Origin: Eonycteris spelaea
Taxonomy: Eukaryota > Chordata > Mammalia > Chiroptera > Pteropodidae
Assembly: GCA_003508835.1 (NCBI GenBank)
Contig: PUFA01000057.1
Coordinates: 8,630,501 to 8,694,500 of the forward strand
DNA length: 64,000 nucleotides
Reading direction: 5' to 3'
The notes beneath the pieces are model-generated. The model did no database searches, had not been told where the DNA came from, and was given only the letters and a program-made list of their open reading frames with translations. Below are positions 1 through 12,587 of the stretch, piece after piece. Made by a program: the position numbers and the translations under genes. The stretch's first letter is position 1, and each line of letters opens with the position of its first letter.

Positions 1-1291
1 AACAGCTGACACAGCAAGAATCATTCAGAGGGTAGGAGCTCAAAAGGGACCTGTGTGGCGCTCTTGCTCAATGAAACAAATCTAAGTGCAGGGCATTAAC
101 AGTCATTATGAGCTCAGTCATTATGAGCACTATATATCACTCAAGTGGCATTCTTTTCAAGGGGTCTTCAACTCAGCTACTCCAAGTACCCTAAAGATTA
201 CATCAAGGCCTTAAGTTTTCTACTGAAACTTAATTCAACTACTAAAATGGGGCTGGGTAGAAGAAAAGGGTGAGAATTGATTCCACCACAAAAGCAAGCT
301 TATTCTGTCTGCTAGAAGACCTAAGGAGTCTGATGTCTACATCTCAACCCAGGCTGAATCACCCAGAATCACTGCAAAACATTTTCTTCAAGAGAAATCC
401 TCCCCTTTATATACTAAAAAGTTGCAAGCTGTCATAATACAATGATGCTTTCAAAAGCTATTAATCCTTATAGGACGATTTTTGTCTGACACAAAACAGA
501 CCTAGACGGTCTATTCCTCCAAGTCTCTTGTTTACTACATAACAATTTTATGTGTCTACTCTGTCTGCTCACTCTTCCAGCTGCTTTTCATATCTGCTGC
601 TGACAGTTCCCAGCCTTGGTGCTTCTAATCCACTGTTTTAACTTTCAAAGAACTGAAAGTTGTCCCAATCACCAACCTGTTAGGTCCCTAACTTCATTTC
701 CACAGAACGCTAAGCCAACAGGGTCTGAAGGTGGAGACCCAGAAGAGCCTGCCACAGCTCACCAAGAACTGCCCTGGACCTGAGCTGTTTATTTCCCTGC
801 GAAGTACCTGCTTTGAGGGAAGCAGAGTATTAGAACCACATTTTATGGTATATGATGTGTCAGGATTCCAAACAAACTTTATTTTTTCAATATGTATACT
901 ATACTACTGACTTCAACGTACTTTTGAAGTTTTTTTTTTTTTCCTCATAATCTGTGTGAACTTTCTGAGACAGATCATTTTTCCTTCTTGGTCTATCTGC
1001 TCACCTAGCCATCGGCCTTGGTTTTGCCTTCCACCTGGAGAAAGGCAGGCTCAGGGGTGGAAAGACAGGCCTCTAAGGTACAAGTAACTGACTAGAACTG
1101 TTTTGTTTTTTTTTTTTTGTACGTGTGTACTAACTGTCTATCAGTCCTGAGATTCCAGGAATAAATATGTCATGTCCCACTTCACAACCATGTCTCTTTA
1201 GACGATATCACTTAAGTTAGAAAGGAAAAAGAAAACAAAATATATGAACTCAGAATTTGAAGGAACACAGAGCACATTTCTTGGAACTTAC
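1..1291 (-). other. RALGAPA2 intron (partial) downstream of exon 15
   Basis: Intronic sequence after a strong GTAAGT donor. Short T runs occur near 930 and 1105. The next exon was searched for and is not found before position 1. Confidence 0.75.
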
Positions 1292-1382
1292 TCTTCTGTT
1301 TTTCCCTACATTTTCCTTGTGTCTGTTGCAAATCATCTTTTAAATCCAATTCAGCAGAGCTGCTGCTTCTTCGAACTAAGAT
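1292..1382 (-). CDS. RALGAPA2: RALGAPA2 exon 15 of window (about residues 814-844)
   Basis: A 91-base exon, 30 codons plus one base. It encodes [20 protein letters not shown] and [10 protein letters not shown]. The RRSSS stretch is basophilic-kinase-like. The acceptor is TTGTCTGAAG and the donor is AAGA|GTAAGT. The plus-strand ORF over it is a shadow. The next exon is beyond position 1. Confidence 0.94.
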
Positions 1383-3264
1383 CTTCAGACAAAAAGAAAG
1401 AACACATTTGTTACAGGAAAGTTTTAATTTTTATAAGATTTTTAAGTTTCTAGCCCACATTTCTAAAGAAAAAGAAACAATTACAATAGCAACAACAACA
1501 AAAAAAATGAATCCAATTTTCCATTTGAAGGATATGTGTTCACAAATGACTATAAATGAATTATAAATTACTCAAAATCTGAAATTTATGGCTTCTCCTT
1601 TGTCAACTGACATCCAATTAAACTGATCTACTGAGAAGGAATGCCAACTTATATGGATAATTTTACTTTAAAGTTCTATTTGCTCCTCTGAGCAAGCACA
1701 CACATATAGTGAATGCAATTCTCCAAAAGGCCTAAGTTATACATGAATGGTAAGTGTGCTAGCAGGAAAGGCATAAACTCCACCCAGAATTCTCTAAAGG
1801 TTACTCAGTACCTCCTTGTTAAACGTGCAACAGACTTTCTTGAGTACTGCTCAACACTGGACCTTGTACTAAATATAGAGCACTAAAACATTTAGAGGCT
1901 ATCTGCATCCTCTAAAATTTATGCCTTGCTTGGAGAGACAAAACATACACAAATTACACAAAATGATAACAAGGTACATAAGCAAAATATGCACATAAAC
2001 TCCCTCTAAAAGGTATGCAGAATAAAGTGTTACCTTAATTGGCTCATAGTTACAGGACAGCTGTTCAAGAAGTCAACAGACATGAAGTGGTAGAGAGAAG
2101 GCAGGAGGGGATTCAAGGCAGGAAGCACTGAGTAGTAACCAGCAATTTCTATGTGCAGGAAAAGAAGCTGATTATAGCAGGCCATGCAGGGCAGTCAGGT
2201 AAAGAGGAAAAAGAAAATGTATACTGCTTCCTAATAGAGGCAGCTGCCAGTGGGCCTTCAGCATCAGGTTTAGGAATTTCAACCCAATATTGACAAAATG
2301 AACAACTGTATTTTCCAGACAATAGCTTGTTGTGATTAAAAACATAAATAGAAAGAAAATCTGAGTAGTTATCTGTGGGACAGAGTTAAGAAGAAAATTG
2401 CTATGGAACTGTTATGGCAATTCAGGAATAAGCCTGTAAGGCTTCTGATGGGAGAAAAAAAGATAAATAAAATGCTGCAGAATGACAGAAAAGAGCTTAT
2501 AATTAGCCGTATATGACAGTGGAATAAAATTAAATGACAAAAGAATATAAATCTAGCAGACCATAAAAATGATGGTGTGAAGGAAAGGAAAGAAGGAAAG
2601 ATGATGTACAAAGGAACTTGAGAGAGTTTCTGGTATTTTAATTTTCATCTTTGAGTTGCATATTCAAAGAGAATGTCCTATAAGTAGGCAACAAAAATCT
2701 AGGACTGTGAGACAGAAGATAGAGTCAGGAATGAAGATGTAAATTTAAGGTCCTCTAGTATAGAATATATAAAAATACTGTATTCAGCTGGCCAACTAAA
2801 AGGATGAATATTAAACAAGCAAACAAATGAGAAGGACTAAGATGTATAATTAAAAGACAGGATAATTATTAAGCTATAAAATAGAAGTAATAAATACTTA
2901 GAAGACTCACAGTATATGAAAAAGTATTACACAGTTTTAAAGAAGGATGATATATATCTAACGTAATAATGGTAAAATATCCAGATATTTCCTTAATTGA
3001 AAAGAAGAATGTGGTCTTTTCTGCTTCTGACTGAGAAATGAAATGTCCTCCAATGACAGAACTAGATCTCACATAAAAATTTGGCTTACAATTTTGGACT
3101 CACAGGAAGTAAAATAAACTCCAACTAATCTATACCCTGCCCCCTCCAAAACAAAAAACCAAAGCAGTGAAATGGGGCTATCTCAAGCATAAATCTATTA
3201 CCATTGCCAGTGGGAAAAGAATGGAGACTCTAAGATTAATGTAGCATTCCCTGCTTCCTGAAAG

Positions 3265-4070
3265 AAATAAATGAAAATGTCCTGGTGGAACTCCAGCACT
3301 TCGGACATCCATGTTTTCTGTAAATTAAGATCGACCATGTTGGAACTCAATCAACAATTACCATACACCAAAGGAAATAATAAATCACCATGCACAAGAG
3401 TCTCAAAAGCAACAAAATGGAATTTAGACACCCTCCCAAGGACTTCAGATAATCAGACAAAGAATTTAGAATTGTAATGTGGATTTTTTAAAGGAATCAA
3501 AGATGAGAATCACAAAAATGAACAAGCAACAAGAGATTAGTTGAAATTACAGATACACTTGAAAACAATCAACTTGAACTTTCAGAAGCAAAGGGTATGA
3601 TTGTTAAAATATAAAACTCAATGGAAGTATTAAACAGCAGATTACATGAGTAAAGAGAGTTATTGAACTGAATGAAAGAAAGAGCTGATGAATTACCTAG
3701 ACTGTAACCAGAGGACCAAAGAGAATGAAAAATATGAAAAAGGCTTAAGAGACATGGAAGACAGAATGAGAAGGTATAAATATATTTCTACTCAGAATTC
3801 CAGAAGAAAAGAGCAGAGAGAACAAAAAAGAGGCAATATTGAAGAAATGATTACCAAGAATTTTCCAAAAACAATGGAAGACAGAATCCACAGATACTTG
3901 GCACATAGCATATATCAAAAAGGGCAAATATATAAACCAAAAGTAACTGCACCTAAATACACTGTAGGGCAAAAGAAGGACAAGGACAAAGACCAACAAG
4001 GAACAACAAATAGGATGAGTGGAAGACTTCTGAATAGCAGCATGAAAGACAAAAGATAGTAGAAAAATAG
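3265..4070 (+). mobile_element. HAL1/L1M ORF1-type relic
   Basis: The plus strand holds a decayed ORF1-like stretch rich in Lys, Arg and Glu (open at 3688-4059) with the typical run 'gaagaaatgattaccaagaa' and 'ttttccaaaa'. This resembles the coiled-coil/ORF1 end of old L1 and HAL1 elements. It is antisense to RALGAPA2. The exact subfamily is not determined. Confidence 0.6.
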
Positions 4071-4239
4071 CTTCCACTAAAAGGGGGAGAGAAAGGGAGA
4101 AAAAGTGGAGAATTACAGTAATTAAGACTTTGTAGTATTGTACAGAGAAACAAAGTAACCAATAAATCAAGATTAGAAGCACTAAAATAAAGCCTCAGAC
4201 ATCTAGAAAACAGCACATATGAGAGGTGGCATTTCAGAT

Positions 4240-5620
4240 CAATGAAGGAAAAATGGATTCAACAAATGGGACCTAGCACAAATAGTTATCCATGTGAGGG
4301 AAAAAAATTGGATCCCTACCTCACTCCATACATAGGAATAAATTCCAGATGGAGGGAAGACTTAAATGAGTAGGACAAAACTGAAACACTTATAAATATA
4401 AGGTAATATTTTTATTCCTGTGGAGTTGGTATTTTATAATTTTCAAAAATTCTAACCATAAAAATGTTTGTTAATCAAGAATAGCAAAATTAAGAACATA
4501 CATTCATCAAAAGACACCACATAGAAAGTGAAAATATAAGTCCCACATTGTAAGATATTTGCCAGAAACAACCAAAATAGGATCAATATTCAGAGCGTAT
4601 AAAGAATTAATATAAATTAAAGAGAAAATGGCAAACAAATCAATAGGAAATGGTAAAGACATCATTAGACATTTCACAGATGAAACACACATGATCAGTG
4701 AACATTTGGAAATATTTTAAACTTTATTAGTTATCTGAAAAATACAAAAAAGAGATTCCATTTTCACCCACTTGACTCATAACATTTTTTAAATCTGACA
4801 ACAGCAAGTGCTAGTAAGAATGTGGATGACTGGCAATTCTTTACAGAATGCTGGCATAAATATAAGTAGGGCAACCACCTTGAAGAACATACATTCTCTT
4901 GTAAAGAAGATCATTCTTCTACCATGAGACTCACAAATTCTACTCCTAGATAGCCACCATAGAGAAAACCTTAAACATGTAGATCTTGAAATGCATACAA
5001 GAATGTACATAGCTGCATCTTTCATTAAAAAAAAAAAATTGAAAAGTCTAAATGTCCGTCAACAAAAGAATGAAAATAAATTGTGGTATATTCACAGTGG
5101 AATATCTACAGTGGAGAAAACTTAATGAACTACAGCTGATGTCATAATGTAGATGAATCTTAGAAATACATTAACATGTGAATAAAGCAATACTGTTACT
5201 TTTATAAAGTTTAAAAATAAGGAAAACTAAAGGGTGTATTGTTTGGAGATACATACACATAGAGCAAAATGATGGAGCAAAGCAAGGGCATGATGAATAC
5301 AAAGCCAAGAAAATTCTGCTCTCTGAGGGAACAAGGAAGGAATTTACATGCCAAAGCAGTGCTACTGGAAATGCTCTAATTTTTAAGCTAAGTGGTAAGT
5401 TTGTGGGTGTTTATGTAATTGTTGGAATATGCATATATAATACACACATACATACAGGATATACATATATAGACTGATATTTTCCCTTTTAAAAAATAAA
5501 TACAGAAGAAACTTTATGCTGGTTATTTTCCAGGCAAGGGAGAGGCTTTCTCTTTTTATTTTGAACACTTCTATAATGTCTGCGTTTTCTATGAATATGT
5601 ACCATATTTTAAATAAATGA
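4240..5620 (+). mobile_element. Old L1M 3' end (ORF2 C-terminus and 3' UTR)
   Basis: Colinear decayed L1 ORF2 C-terminal motifs are visible, such as 'acattcatcaaaagacacca' and 'caacaaaagaatgaaaataa'. They are followed by a typical 3' UTR ending 'gtaagtttgtgggtgtttat'. Stops occur in all frames. It probably continues the relic just upstream. Confidence 0.7.
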
Positions 5621-6102
5621 ATAAACAGGAGTTATCTGCATAAACGAGTTATAAGCTACTTTCAAATTTTCTTCTTTATACTTTGTATTTGTTTTTAAAA
5701 ATGCTATTTTACATATTTAAATAAAAGAAACCAGATCTTTGTAAAAACTCACTTATCTAGTAACTCATGTCAGTTGGAGACTACTACCTAAATGATGCCA
5801 GGAACAAGGAATCTGTGTGTTTGAAAAGCAAGGATACCTGATTAGAATTACAGAGCCACATACACACCTGGCGGTAAATTCCATTTCACGTTAATTTTTT
5901 TCTATTTTTGCAATGTGACTATAAGTTTACATAAAAAGCAAGCAAGACTTTAAAAGGTTTCAAGACTGTTTAGGCTTATGACCTGTCTAAATGGAAAAAA
6001 ATTTTTTAAATAAAAGTATTACTGCCACTAATAAATTTATTGTGCTAATAACTTACATGCTTATTTTTAATGAAAAATTGATTTGATTAGAAAATATCTT
6101 AC

Positions 6103-6200
6103 TGTTATTCCTTCATGTTCATTCTTCACATGTCCTTTATTCTCTTGAAAAGGCTTAGGCTCTGAAGAACTCAAATGCTGTGCATTTTCTACCTTATGAC
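6103..6200 (-). CDS. RALGAPA2: RALGAPA2 exon 14 of window (about residues 781-813)
   Basis: A 98-base exon too short to give a clear ORF by itself. It encodes [20 protein letters not shown] and [12 protein letters not shown] after a split Gly codon. The acceptor is AATCTCTAG and the donor is ACA|GTAAGA. It ends in phase 0. It continues the hydrophilic linker. Confidence 0.92.
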
Positions 6201-7648
6201 CTAGAGATTTGGCAGAAAAAATCAACAGTTCAGATAGTAAAGTTGGAAAATAATTTTACATATAGGTAATTACTAAATTTAGATATTCTAAAATACATAA
6301 AAACAGGAGTCTGGCAAACTGGTAGCCAATGGTCAAGTCCACACTACAGATCTGGTCTTTTTGGTCCACAGGGAGCTTTAAGAGAGGATTGAATGCTACT
6401 CAGTGTGGCCAACAGGTCCACTTAGCATATTATGTTAGCACAGGGGAGGACAAAAAGACCTGTTCTGGGGGCCTTGGGAAAGGAATCTCAGAGAAAAGCT
6501 GTCTGAGTTAGCCAGGTGAGCTGATGTGAAAAAGACCAGTGAGGTGGCTCAGTATTGCTTGAGAATAAAGACTGATGAGAGAAAGAACAAATCCAGAATC
6601 AGTAATATTACCACAAAGCCTATAAACACTAAAAATATCTTAAGTAGATTTTATGAATAATTGGGACCAATAAATTTGAACAAATACATGAGTTTAACAA
6701 ATTTCTAGAAAAACTTAACAAAATTGAAACAATAAAGGAAAATCTGAATAGTCTTATAATAATTTTAAATTTGAAAACTCCAGGCACATGGTAGATTCTA
6801 CCAAATATGTAAAGGGAAAAAAATCACAACAATCTTATATAAAACCTTTCAGAGAACAGAAAATCTTTAGGTAATACATTTCTCAAGTTATTTTTTTATT
6901 GTATTTTAAGAGAATTTCCAAGAGGCAATACTTCCCTACTCATTTGATGAGGTTAGCATGACCCTGACATTAAGAACTGTAAAATAACTTGTAGATAAAT
7001 AAGGTTGGTTTATTTCTTAATTAACTCACGAAACTAAATTAAATAAGTATATTCATTGACACAAGTTACAATTTAAACATGTGCTTTCATTGTAAAATGT
7101 TATTTATTGTTTATAGGTCAAATCATGTGCCTCTTTGCTTTCCAAACACTGTTGTTGCTGAATGTTGTTGGAGAAAGCATGTAGAGTAATGCTATCACAA
7201 GTTATTATTTTCAACCTCAGCAGAGTCCACTAGCTGCTAATAAAATTTTTCACAAGTCTGAGCAGCTTTCCATTCTCACTGTCAACTTCTGTGGCTCTTC
7301 CATATCTGCCTACACCTATCCTGCCTTCTACCAAACTTGCTGCTCTCCCTGACTTTGTGATGTAACATTCTCTGCCTTCTGCCTACTCTGGCCACTCTAG
7401 ACTTCTTTCTAGTTCTCAAAAATGTACGCTGGAAAAAATTGTACATATGTATATATAATTTAGATAAATGCATTAAAATAAATACTGAAAACATTTCATT
7501 GCCAGAAATCACATCCTTGCAATCAGCTTAAAAAGTACATTCCCTTAAAAGAAACAGAATGAGAATATATGTAGAAGGCACCATGACGTGCAGCTTCTTC
7601 CCAGGCAAAATCTACAGTTCTGCACGAGTAACTGGAGCGCCTCCATAC
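6201..7648 (-). other. RALGAPA2 intron between exons 13 and 14
   Basis: A 1.4 kb phase-1 intron with an L1 ORF2 fragment at 6560-6985 on the plus strand. Sequence at 7100-7560 was not identified. Confidence 0.8.
6560..6985 (+). mobile_element. L1 ORF2 reverse-transcriptase fragment
   Basis: Decayed plus-strand ORF2 sequence. Landmarks are 'aacaaatttctagaaaaact', 'gaaaatctgaatagtcttat' and the closing 'gaggttagcatgaccctgac', in the order found in L1 ORF2. It is truncated at both ends. Confidence 0.7.
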
Positions 7649-7786
7649 CGTGAGAAGACTCTGAGCACAGCAGCTCAGTGACATCAGGAGTGCTGCTGCT
7701 CCGGAAGATCTGCTGCTGCGGCTCGGCCACCAGGCAGCTAGAGTCGACCGCAGGTGCATTTTCTGACTGCTGACATTCTTCCACTT
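7649..7786 (-). CDS. RALGAPA2: RALGAPA2 exon 13 of window (about residues 735-781)
   Basis: A 138-base exon, two bases, 45 codons and one base. It encodes [20 protein letters not shown], then [20 protein letters not shown] and SESSH. It is a low-complexity Gln/Ser-rich linker, less conserved than the helical exons. The acceptor is GCCCACAG and the donor is CACG|GTATGG. Frame is intact. Confidence 0.92.
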
Positions 7787-8156
7787 CTGTGGGCATTAAC
7801 ACAAAACACGCAGGGATGTATTTCAAGATTTAAAAAAAATAAGTTCACCACTTAAGGCAACTGATTCTGAAAATGTAGTTTTATATATACTTTTTTTCAC
7901 AATAATTGTGCAGTAAGATAATCTTTCTTCATTTACATCACGAAGTTTCCTATACTTGTTAACAGTAATATTCCACTCCAAAAATACATTTTCTTTTAAG
8001 TTCTACAAAGCATTTTATTTTTTAATTTAAGTGAAGAAAAAAATTAAAAGAAAAAGCCACAGAAATGGTTGGAATTTCTGGGGTGGGCATGCCCAGGAAA
8101 GAGATCCAGGAGCTACCTGGAACGGCTCATTTACATTGACGGGGAGTAGAAAGCAG

Positions 8157-8168
8157 CACGTGCACGTG
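8157..8168. promoter_or_regulatory. Two abutting CACGTG E-boxes
   Basis: CACGTG occurs at 8157-8162 and again at 8163-8168, inside an alternating purine-pyrimidine run (8156-8173). CACGTG is the core bound by MYC/MAX, USF and MiT/TFE factors. Binding here is inference only. Confidence 0.35.
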
Positions 8169-8509
8169 CACGCCCACTCCACACACAAACACATTCTAAA
8201 GGAAGGTAAAAGGAAGCATGGGAATTTCAAATCTACTGTTCTTTTTAATGGATATATGAACAACTGCCCTCCCCCAAATACTATAATTATTTAATTGCTT
8301 ATATCACCAAGTGCAATGTTCATTAACCACTAAAGTACAAAAACGCACTAGCCTTTTTAGAGAATCAGTACATACATGACGTAAAACAGAAAACCACAGA
8401 TGAGTACTGCCCACTGGATAATCTCAGCTAGCAGGATTGCAGACTAAATTCCCTTAGATAATGAAATCCCTCCTAGCTCATTTCTAAACTTTATGGTTCA
8501 TTTTAACCC

Positions 8510-8960
8510 CAAAGACAACCCAAGGCACTGGAAGATCACACCACCCTCTCTCTCTCTAGAACCTCAGCTTTGGAGTTACGTCATCTTTTGCGTAGGTTAT
8601 TATAATAACCTCCTAACTAGTCACTGTTCCCCTTCCTTGCCACCCTCATAACTATCCTCATAACTATCCTCTATGTGGCCCCAGAGAGTTCCCTCTGAAA
8701 CAAAGATCTGACTGCGCCACTTCTCTCCTGCAGAGGCCCATTATTGTACAGTCAAGCCCATGCTCCTCATAGTGAATACAGGGTTCTCCTTGATCTCGCC
8801 CTACTGACTTGACCCACCCACAAGGAGCTCTCACTTACTTTACTCTCCAGCAACCTTAGCCTATTTGGCACCTGCTGCTCTCCTCTCTTGTTGCTCATCC
8901 TCTATGCTAACCTCACATCTGTCTTCTTCTCCCTCCTTCCCACACTGCCTGGGCACTGGT
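8510..8960 (+). mobile_element. L2 3' region
   Basis: The order of motifs matches the L2 3' end: 'aaagatctgactgcgccact', then 'gttctccttgatctcgccct', then a pyrimidine-rich run with trade-mark 'tcacttactttactctccag'. It is strongly diverged. Confidence 0.6.
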
Positions 8961-10027
8961 CCTATAGGACTTGCCGTGTGGTTTTGCATGTGAACCCCAC
9001 CACTGCATCCCTCAGCAGACTCCATGCTACTCATGTCGTCATGAAACTTTACAACCAAATAACACCATATTTTCCAAAATAATTAATTAGCTAAAGTTTT
9101 ACTTCTTCTAAGAAGAGATTGATCAAAATTCTGTCTGCATTATCTTACCTGGCAGTGTCACCCAATTCCTCGCCTGAAATGAGACTCACTGCCAATGTGC
9201 CACTCTCTGGATAACCTTTAATCTGAGCCATAAACCAAAGCGCTGGTTCACCCTAAATGAGAAGTTGTCATGTAGGAAGATTCCAAATGTGAGACAGGAT
9301 TTCAACAAAGGACTGCTACTTTGTTTATACTATCCAAATAAAAATTCCATTTAAAGTATTGATAAAAATTATAAGACCTCAAAACTATGAAATTTGTGTG
9401 ATCCTTCACTTATAATTCAGGGTACTGGGTCACAGTCTAAGTTTACATACTGATGGGAAGCTGAATTTAGGGTGTAAGCAAAAGGAAGGCCAGGGTACAA
9501 GAGAGGACAGACAGACTCATTAAAGCCTCATCCTTCCAGGTTATCTTTACTCTTCTCTTGAATAGCCAGCCAATAATTGTCCAATTTCCCACAGAGAAAC
9601 AAAAGACCTACGTACATATTTGTGATCTATCTACACATCCCCAAGCATGAACTAAGCCCTTTTCACAAGTGTACTTCTAGGCTCTTCAGTATTAGGCAAC
9701 AGAAGCCAGATAATACTACCAGGCCAGCCCCTTCTGGCTATGTTATTTCACTGTTTATTCTAATTATGCAAGACCCTGAAACTTCTGGGAAGTGTTTATA
9801 TTTGTCAATGAACCTACTTGTTAATCCAATATCAGCAGAGGGAGCCCAAGAGCTTCCTAATTCTCTAAAAAATAACTGGCAAGTGCTAGTTTTTATGGAT
9901 AGGGAGAAGAGTGGGTTTTATTTGCTTAAACGTGATGCCAAAAACTGGTAGACGTTGGTTCCTGGGCTATAAGCAGAAACAAGAGCTTGGCTAACACTGG
10001 CAGCATCTTTTTAAAGATAAAGAATAT

Positions 10028-10040
10028 CGCCATCTGGTGG
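10028..10040 (-). promoter_or_regulatory. CTCF-like motif
   Basis: The minus strand reads CCACCAGATGGCG, which fits the CTCF core consensus CCASYAGRKGGCR at every position. Occupancy cannot be judged from sequence. Confidence 0.45.
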
Positions 10041-10570
10041 GATGCAATACAGCCACAGCACCATGGCTTCCAAATTCAAGGTTCCCAGTGGTTCTCAACA
10101 GAACAGACGGACGAAGAGCCTGCCATCACCAGCTGGTCTGCCTTCCCAACAGGCTTGTCTAATGCAGCTTTAAGGCTTTGTTTTTGTAAAACTGTTGGTA
10201 GGGGCTTCCCAGATGGAGAAAGTCCAAGCCTGTAGAAACCACCAGAAGTGGTGAGACCGGGACCATCCAGGATGAGGATGGGAAAGAACAAGAGAATCAC
10301 AATGTCAAATGTGCTGAGGGCTGTTGTGCTACTGGTGCCCTGAGCAATTCCTAAAGTTAACTGTTAAGTGATATAGTACGAAAAGAATTTAGAATTCTTC
10401 CTATCCCACAATTTAAACCCAATTTCCTGATTTGTAAGTGTACATTTCTTGGCCTTTTCTCACACTTTGAACTAAGTATATACTCAATATATATTTTGTA
10501 TAAATGAATAAATGAACACCAAAAACATTGTTTTTATATTTTTCCTTAAAACAAACAAACAATTCTTGAG

Positions 10571-10583
10571 CTCCCTCTACTGG
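10571..10583 (-). promoter_or_regulatory. CTCF-like motif, second copy
   Basis: The minus strand reads CCAGTAGAGGGAG, one mismatch from CCASYAGRKGGCR. It has the same orientation as the motif about 540 bases away. Confidence 0.35.
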
Positions 10584-12374
10584 CCTTTCATTTGTTAAGA
10601 AAGAGCAACTACTGTTAACGCTCCCATTCTATAGTGTCAGTTATAGGGGTTACTCTTTCATAACAAATGTAAAACCATTTTAACACTGATATGCAAATAT
10701 CAAGATACAGGATTAACTGATATTCAAAATATTTAAAAAGGACAATCTAAGTTATATAAAAATTGCATCATAAATTCCGGGAGGTCTAATGCATTCTCTG
10801 TTTCGAATAGCACTCAATTTGTTTGGTTTACTTCAAAGAGCTCATTTCTACCTCAGTTTCAGTACATCATTTACTTTCTCTCAAGCATAACTAATTCAAT
10901 AATCCAGACTTTAAACACACTGTCTAGCTTCTTGATAGTGTAAGTTATACAATATCATTACTAAATCATTGCTTTCTAAAGCTCCACACAAAGCACCAGA
11001 AAAACGATCAAATAAGGATTACTTAATTTCATTTTCACCACTAAGACTCGGCATGATTAAATTAAGTATGTAAAGTCTTCAGAAACTTCTATTTATTCCA
11101 GATGTCTGACTATTTTTCAAAACAATTTCCCTCATTCTTTATTTAATCTAAGACTTCCTTAATCAACCTTTTTAAATGGAGTGAGGCTCATTCTTCAATT
11201 ACCAAAATTCTGGGTTCCATTTACCACTCATAGAAAGTTGCATAAGCAAAATTAGTAGTAATTTCCTAACTTTAAAAGCATTGTGCACAATACCAACTTG
11301 ACCCTACAAAAATCACAAGAGATGTAAACCAATTCAGCATCTTGAAGTTTCTCACAAGGTCCAAAGGTGAATCAGCCCAAACTCTGACAAAAACTTCCTG
11401 ACAATCAAGAAGTGCTACCTGGAAGCCAGAGAACCAGATGCAGAAGTAGCTAAGTGAGACTTTCAATTAGGTCCCATTAAGTCTCTTTTAGAATGAGGGA
11501 AGATCACCAATCTTCTAATTATTACTACTACAGTGTTCCTAAAAGAAAAATAAAATCTACCATCTGCATGGCCTGTAAGCACTACAGACTGGCAAATATC
11601 CCAAAATAAAAGCAGTTAAAATTGCAAAATAGCTGGAAAGAACTGTTCCCACAAAGGAGAAAAAGGGAAATCACTGAAACTGCCAGTTCTACTTCCCACA
11701 TGATTATGTAGCTATTTATATTAATGGACTACAGGTGGTTGTGACTTTCCCCAAATTCTGCTGCCACCAAGAGAGTCACAAAGGAATCAGAAGGTAAGTC
11801 ATGTTCTATTGTGTATATTACTAACACAATTTGGTGGGTTGAATAGTCATATAGTTAAAAACAAAAACAAAAAATGTTAACTTAAATGAAACTAAATTAG
11901 CAATCATATTTATTAGTAAAGAACTTGTGGCCAGAAAGTCAACACTGAAAGTATCTGCATATTATGTATAGGTAGATGTACACCTAGCTATATCTATATT
12001 TAGGAACAAGTTAGCAAGATAAGTCAACATAGTAGGATTTAAATTAGAGCACAAATTTAATAATCTAGTGTGTCAAACTGTAGAGAACGTACAATCTAAG
12101 ACCGAGGACTGATATGCCTTGCTCTTGGGCCCAGTCTCTTGATAAGACAGTCACAAAGGACAATGCCATAACTTTAATAGTAAAGAATAAATGGCATCAG
12201 CCTAAGGCAGAGCTCGCTACTGCAGCTGTCAAATGAAAGAGAAAGAACAGTAGATTGTTCTCAAAGTCACTATATTGCTAAGTCCCTTTAGCCCTTGTGC
12301 CATAAAACCAGAAATAAGGATAGCAAAGGCAGAAAACACAGACCCAGCATGGCCTGCTTCATTTTACTCTTAAT

Positions 12375-12587
12375 CAGGGTCTCTCAATCTCAGCATTAAT
12401 GATATTTTGGGTCACATAATTCTTTGTGGTGCAGGTTGTGCTGTGTATCATAGGATGTTTAGCAGCATCCCTGGCTCCCACCCACTGGATGCCAGTGGCA
12501 CTACCCCAGTTGTGACTATGAAAAATGTCTCTAGACATTGCCAAATGTTCTCTGGGGGGCAAAACTGTCCCCAGTTGAGAACCACTG
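12375..12587 (-). mobile_element. MER5A (hAT-Charlie non-autonomous DNA transposon)
   Basis: The reverse complement begins CAGTGGTTCTCAACTGGGGA and closes with the CCCTG end. It is flanked by near-identical 8-base duplications, CTCTTAAT (12367-12374) and CTCTAAAT (12588-12595), as expected for hAT insertions. The ORFs over it are not genes. Confidence 0.88.

Larger units (their letters stand above)
1383..6102 (-). other. RALGAPA2 intron between exons 14 and 15
   Basis: A 4.7 kb phase-0 intron. Its centre is an old plus-strand HAL1/L1M relic (3265-5620). The part from 1400 to 3250 shows no feature that I could name. Confidence 0.8.

Noticed and set aside
1244..1453. A 69-codon plus-strand ORF
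   Set aside because: It is the antisense shadow of RALGAPA2 exon 15 (1292-1382).
3688..4059. A 123-codon plus-strand ORF
   Set aside because: Its Lys/Glu/Arg-rich sequence and flanks match a decayed HAL1/L1M ORF1 relic, with L1M 3' sequence just downstream. It is not a host gene.
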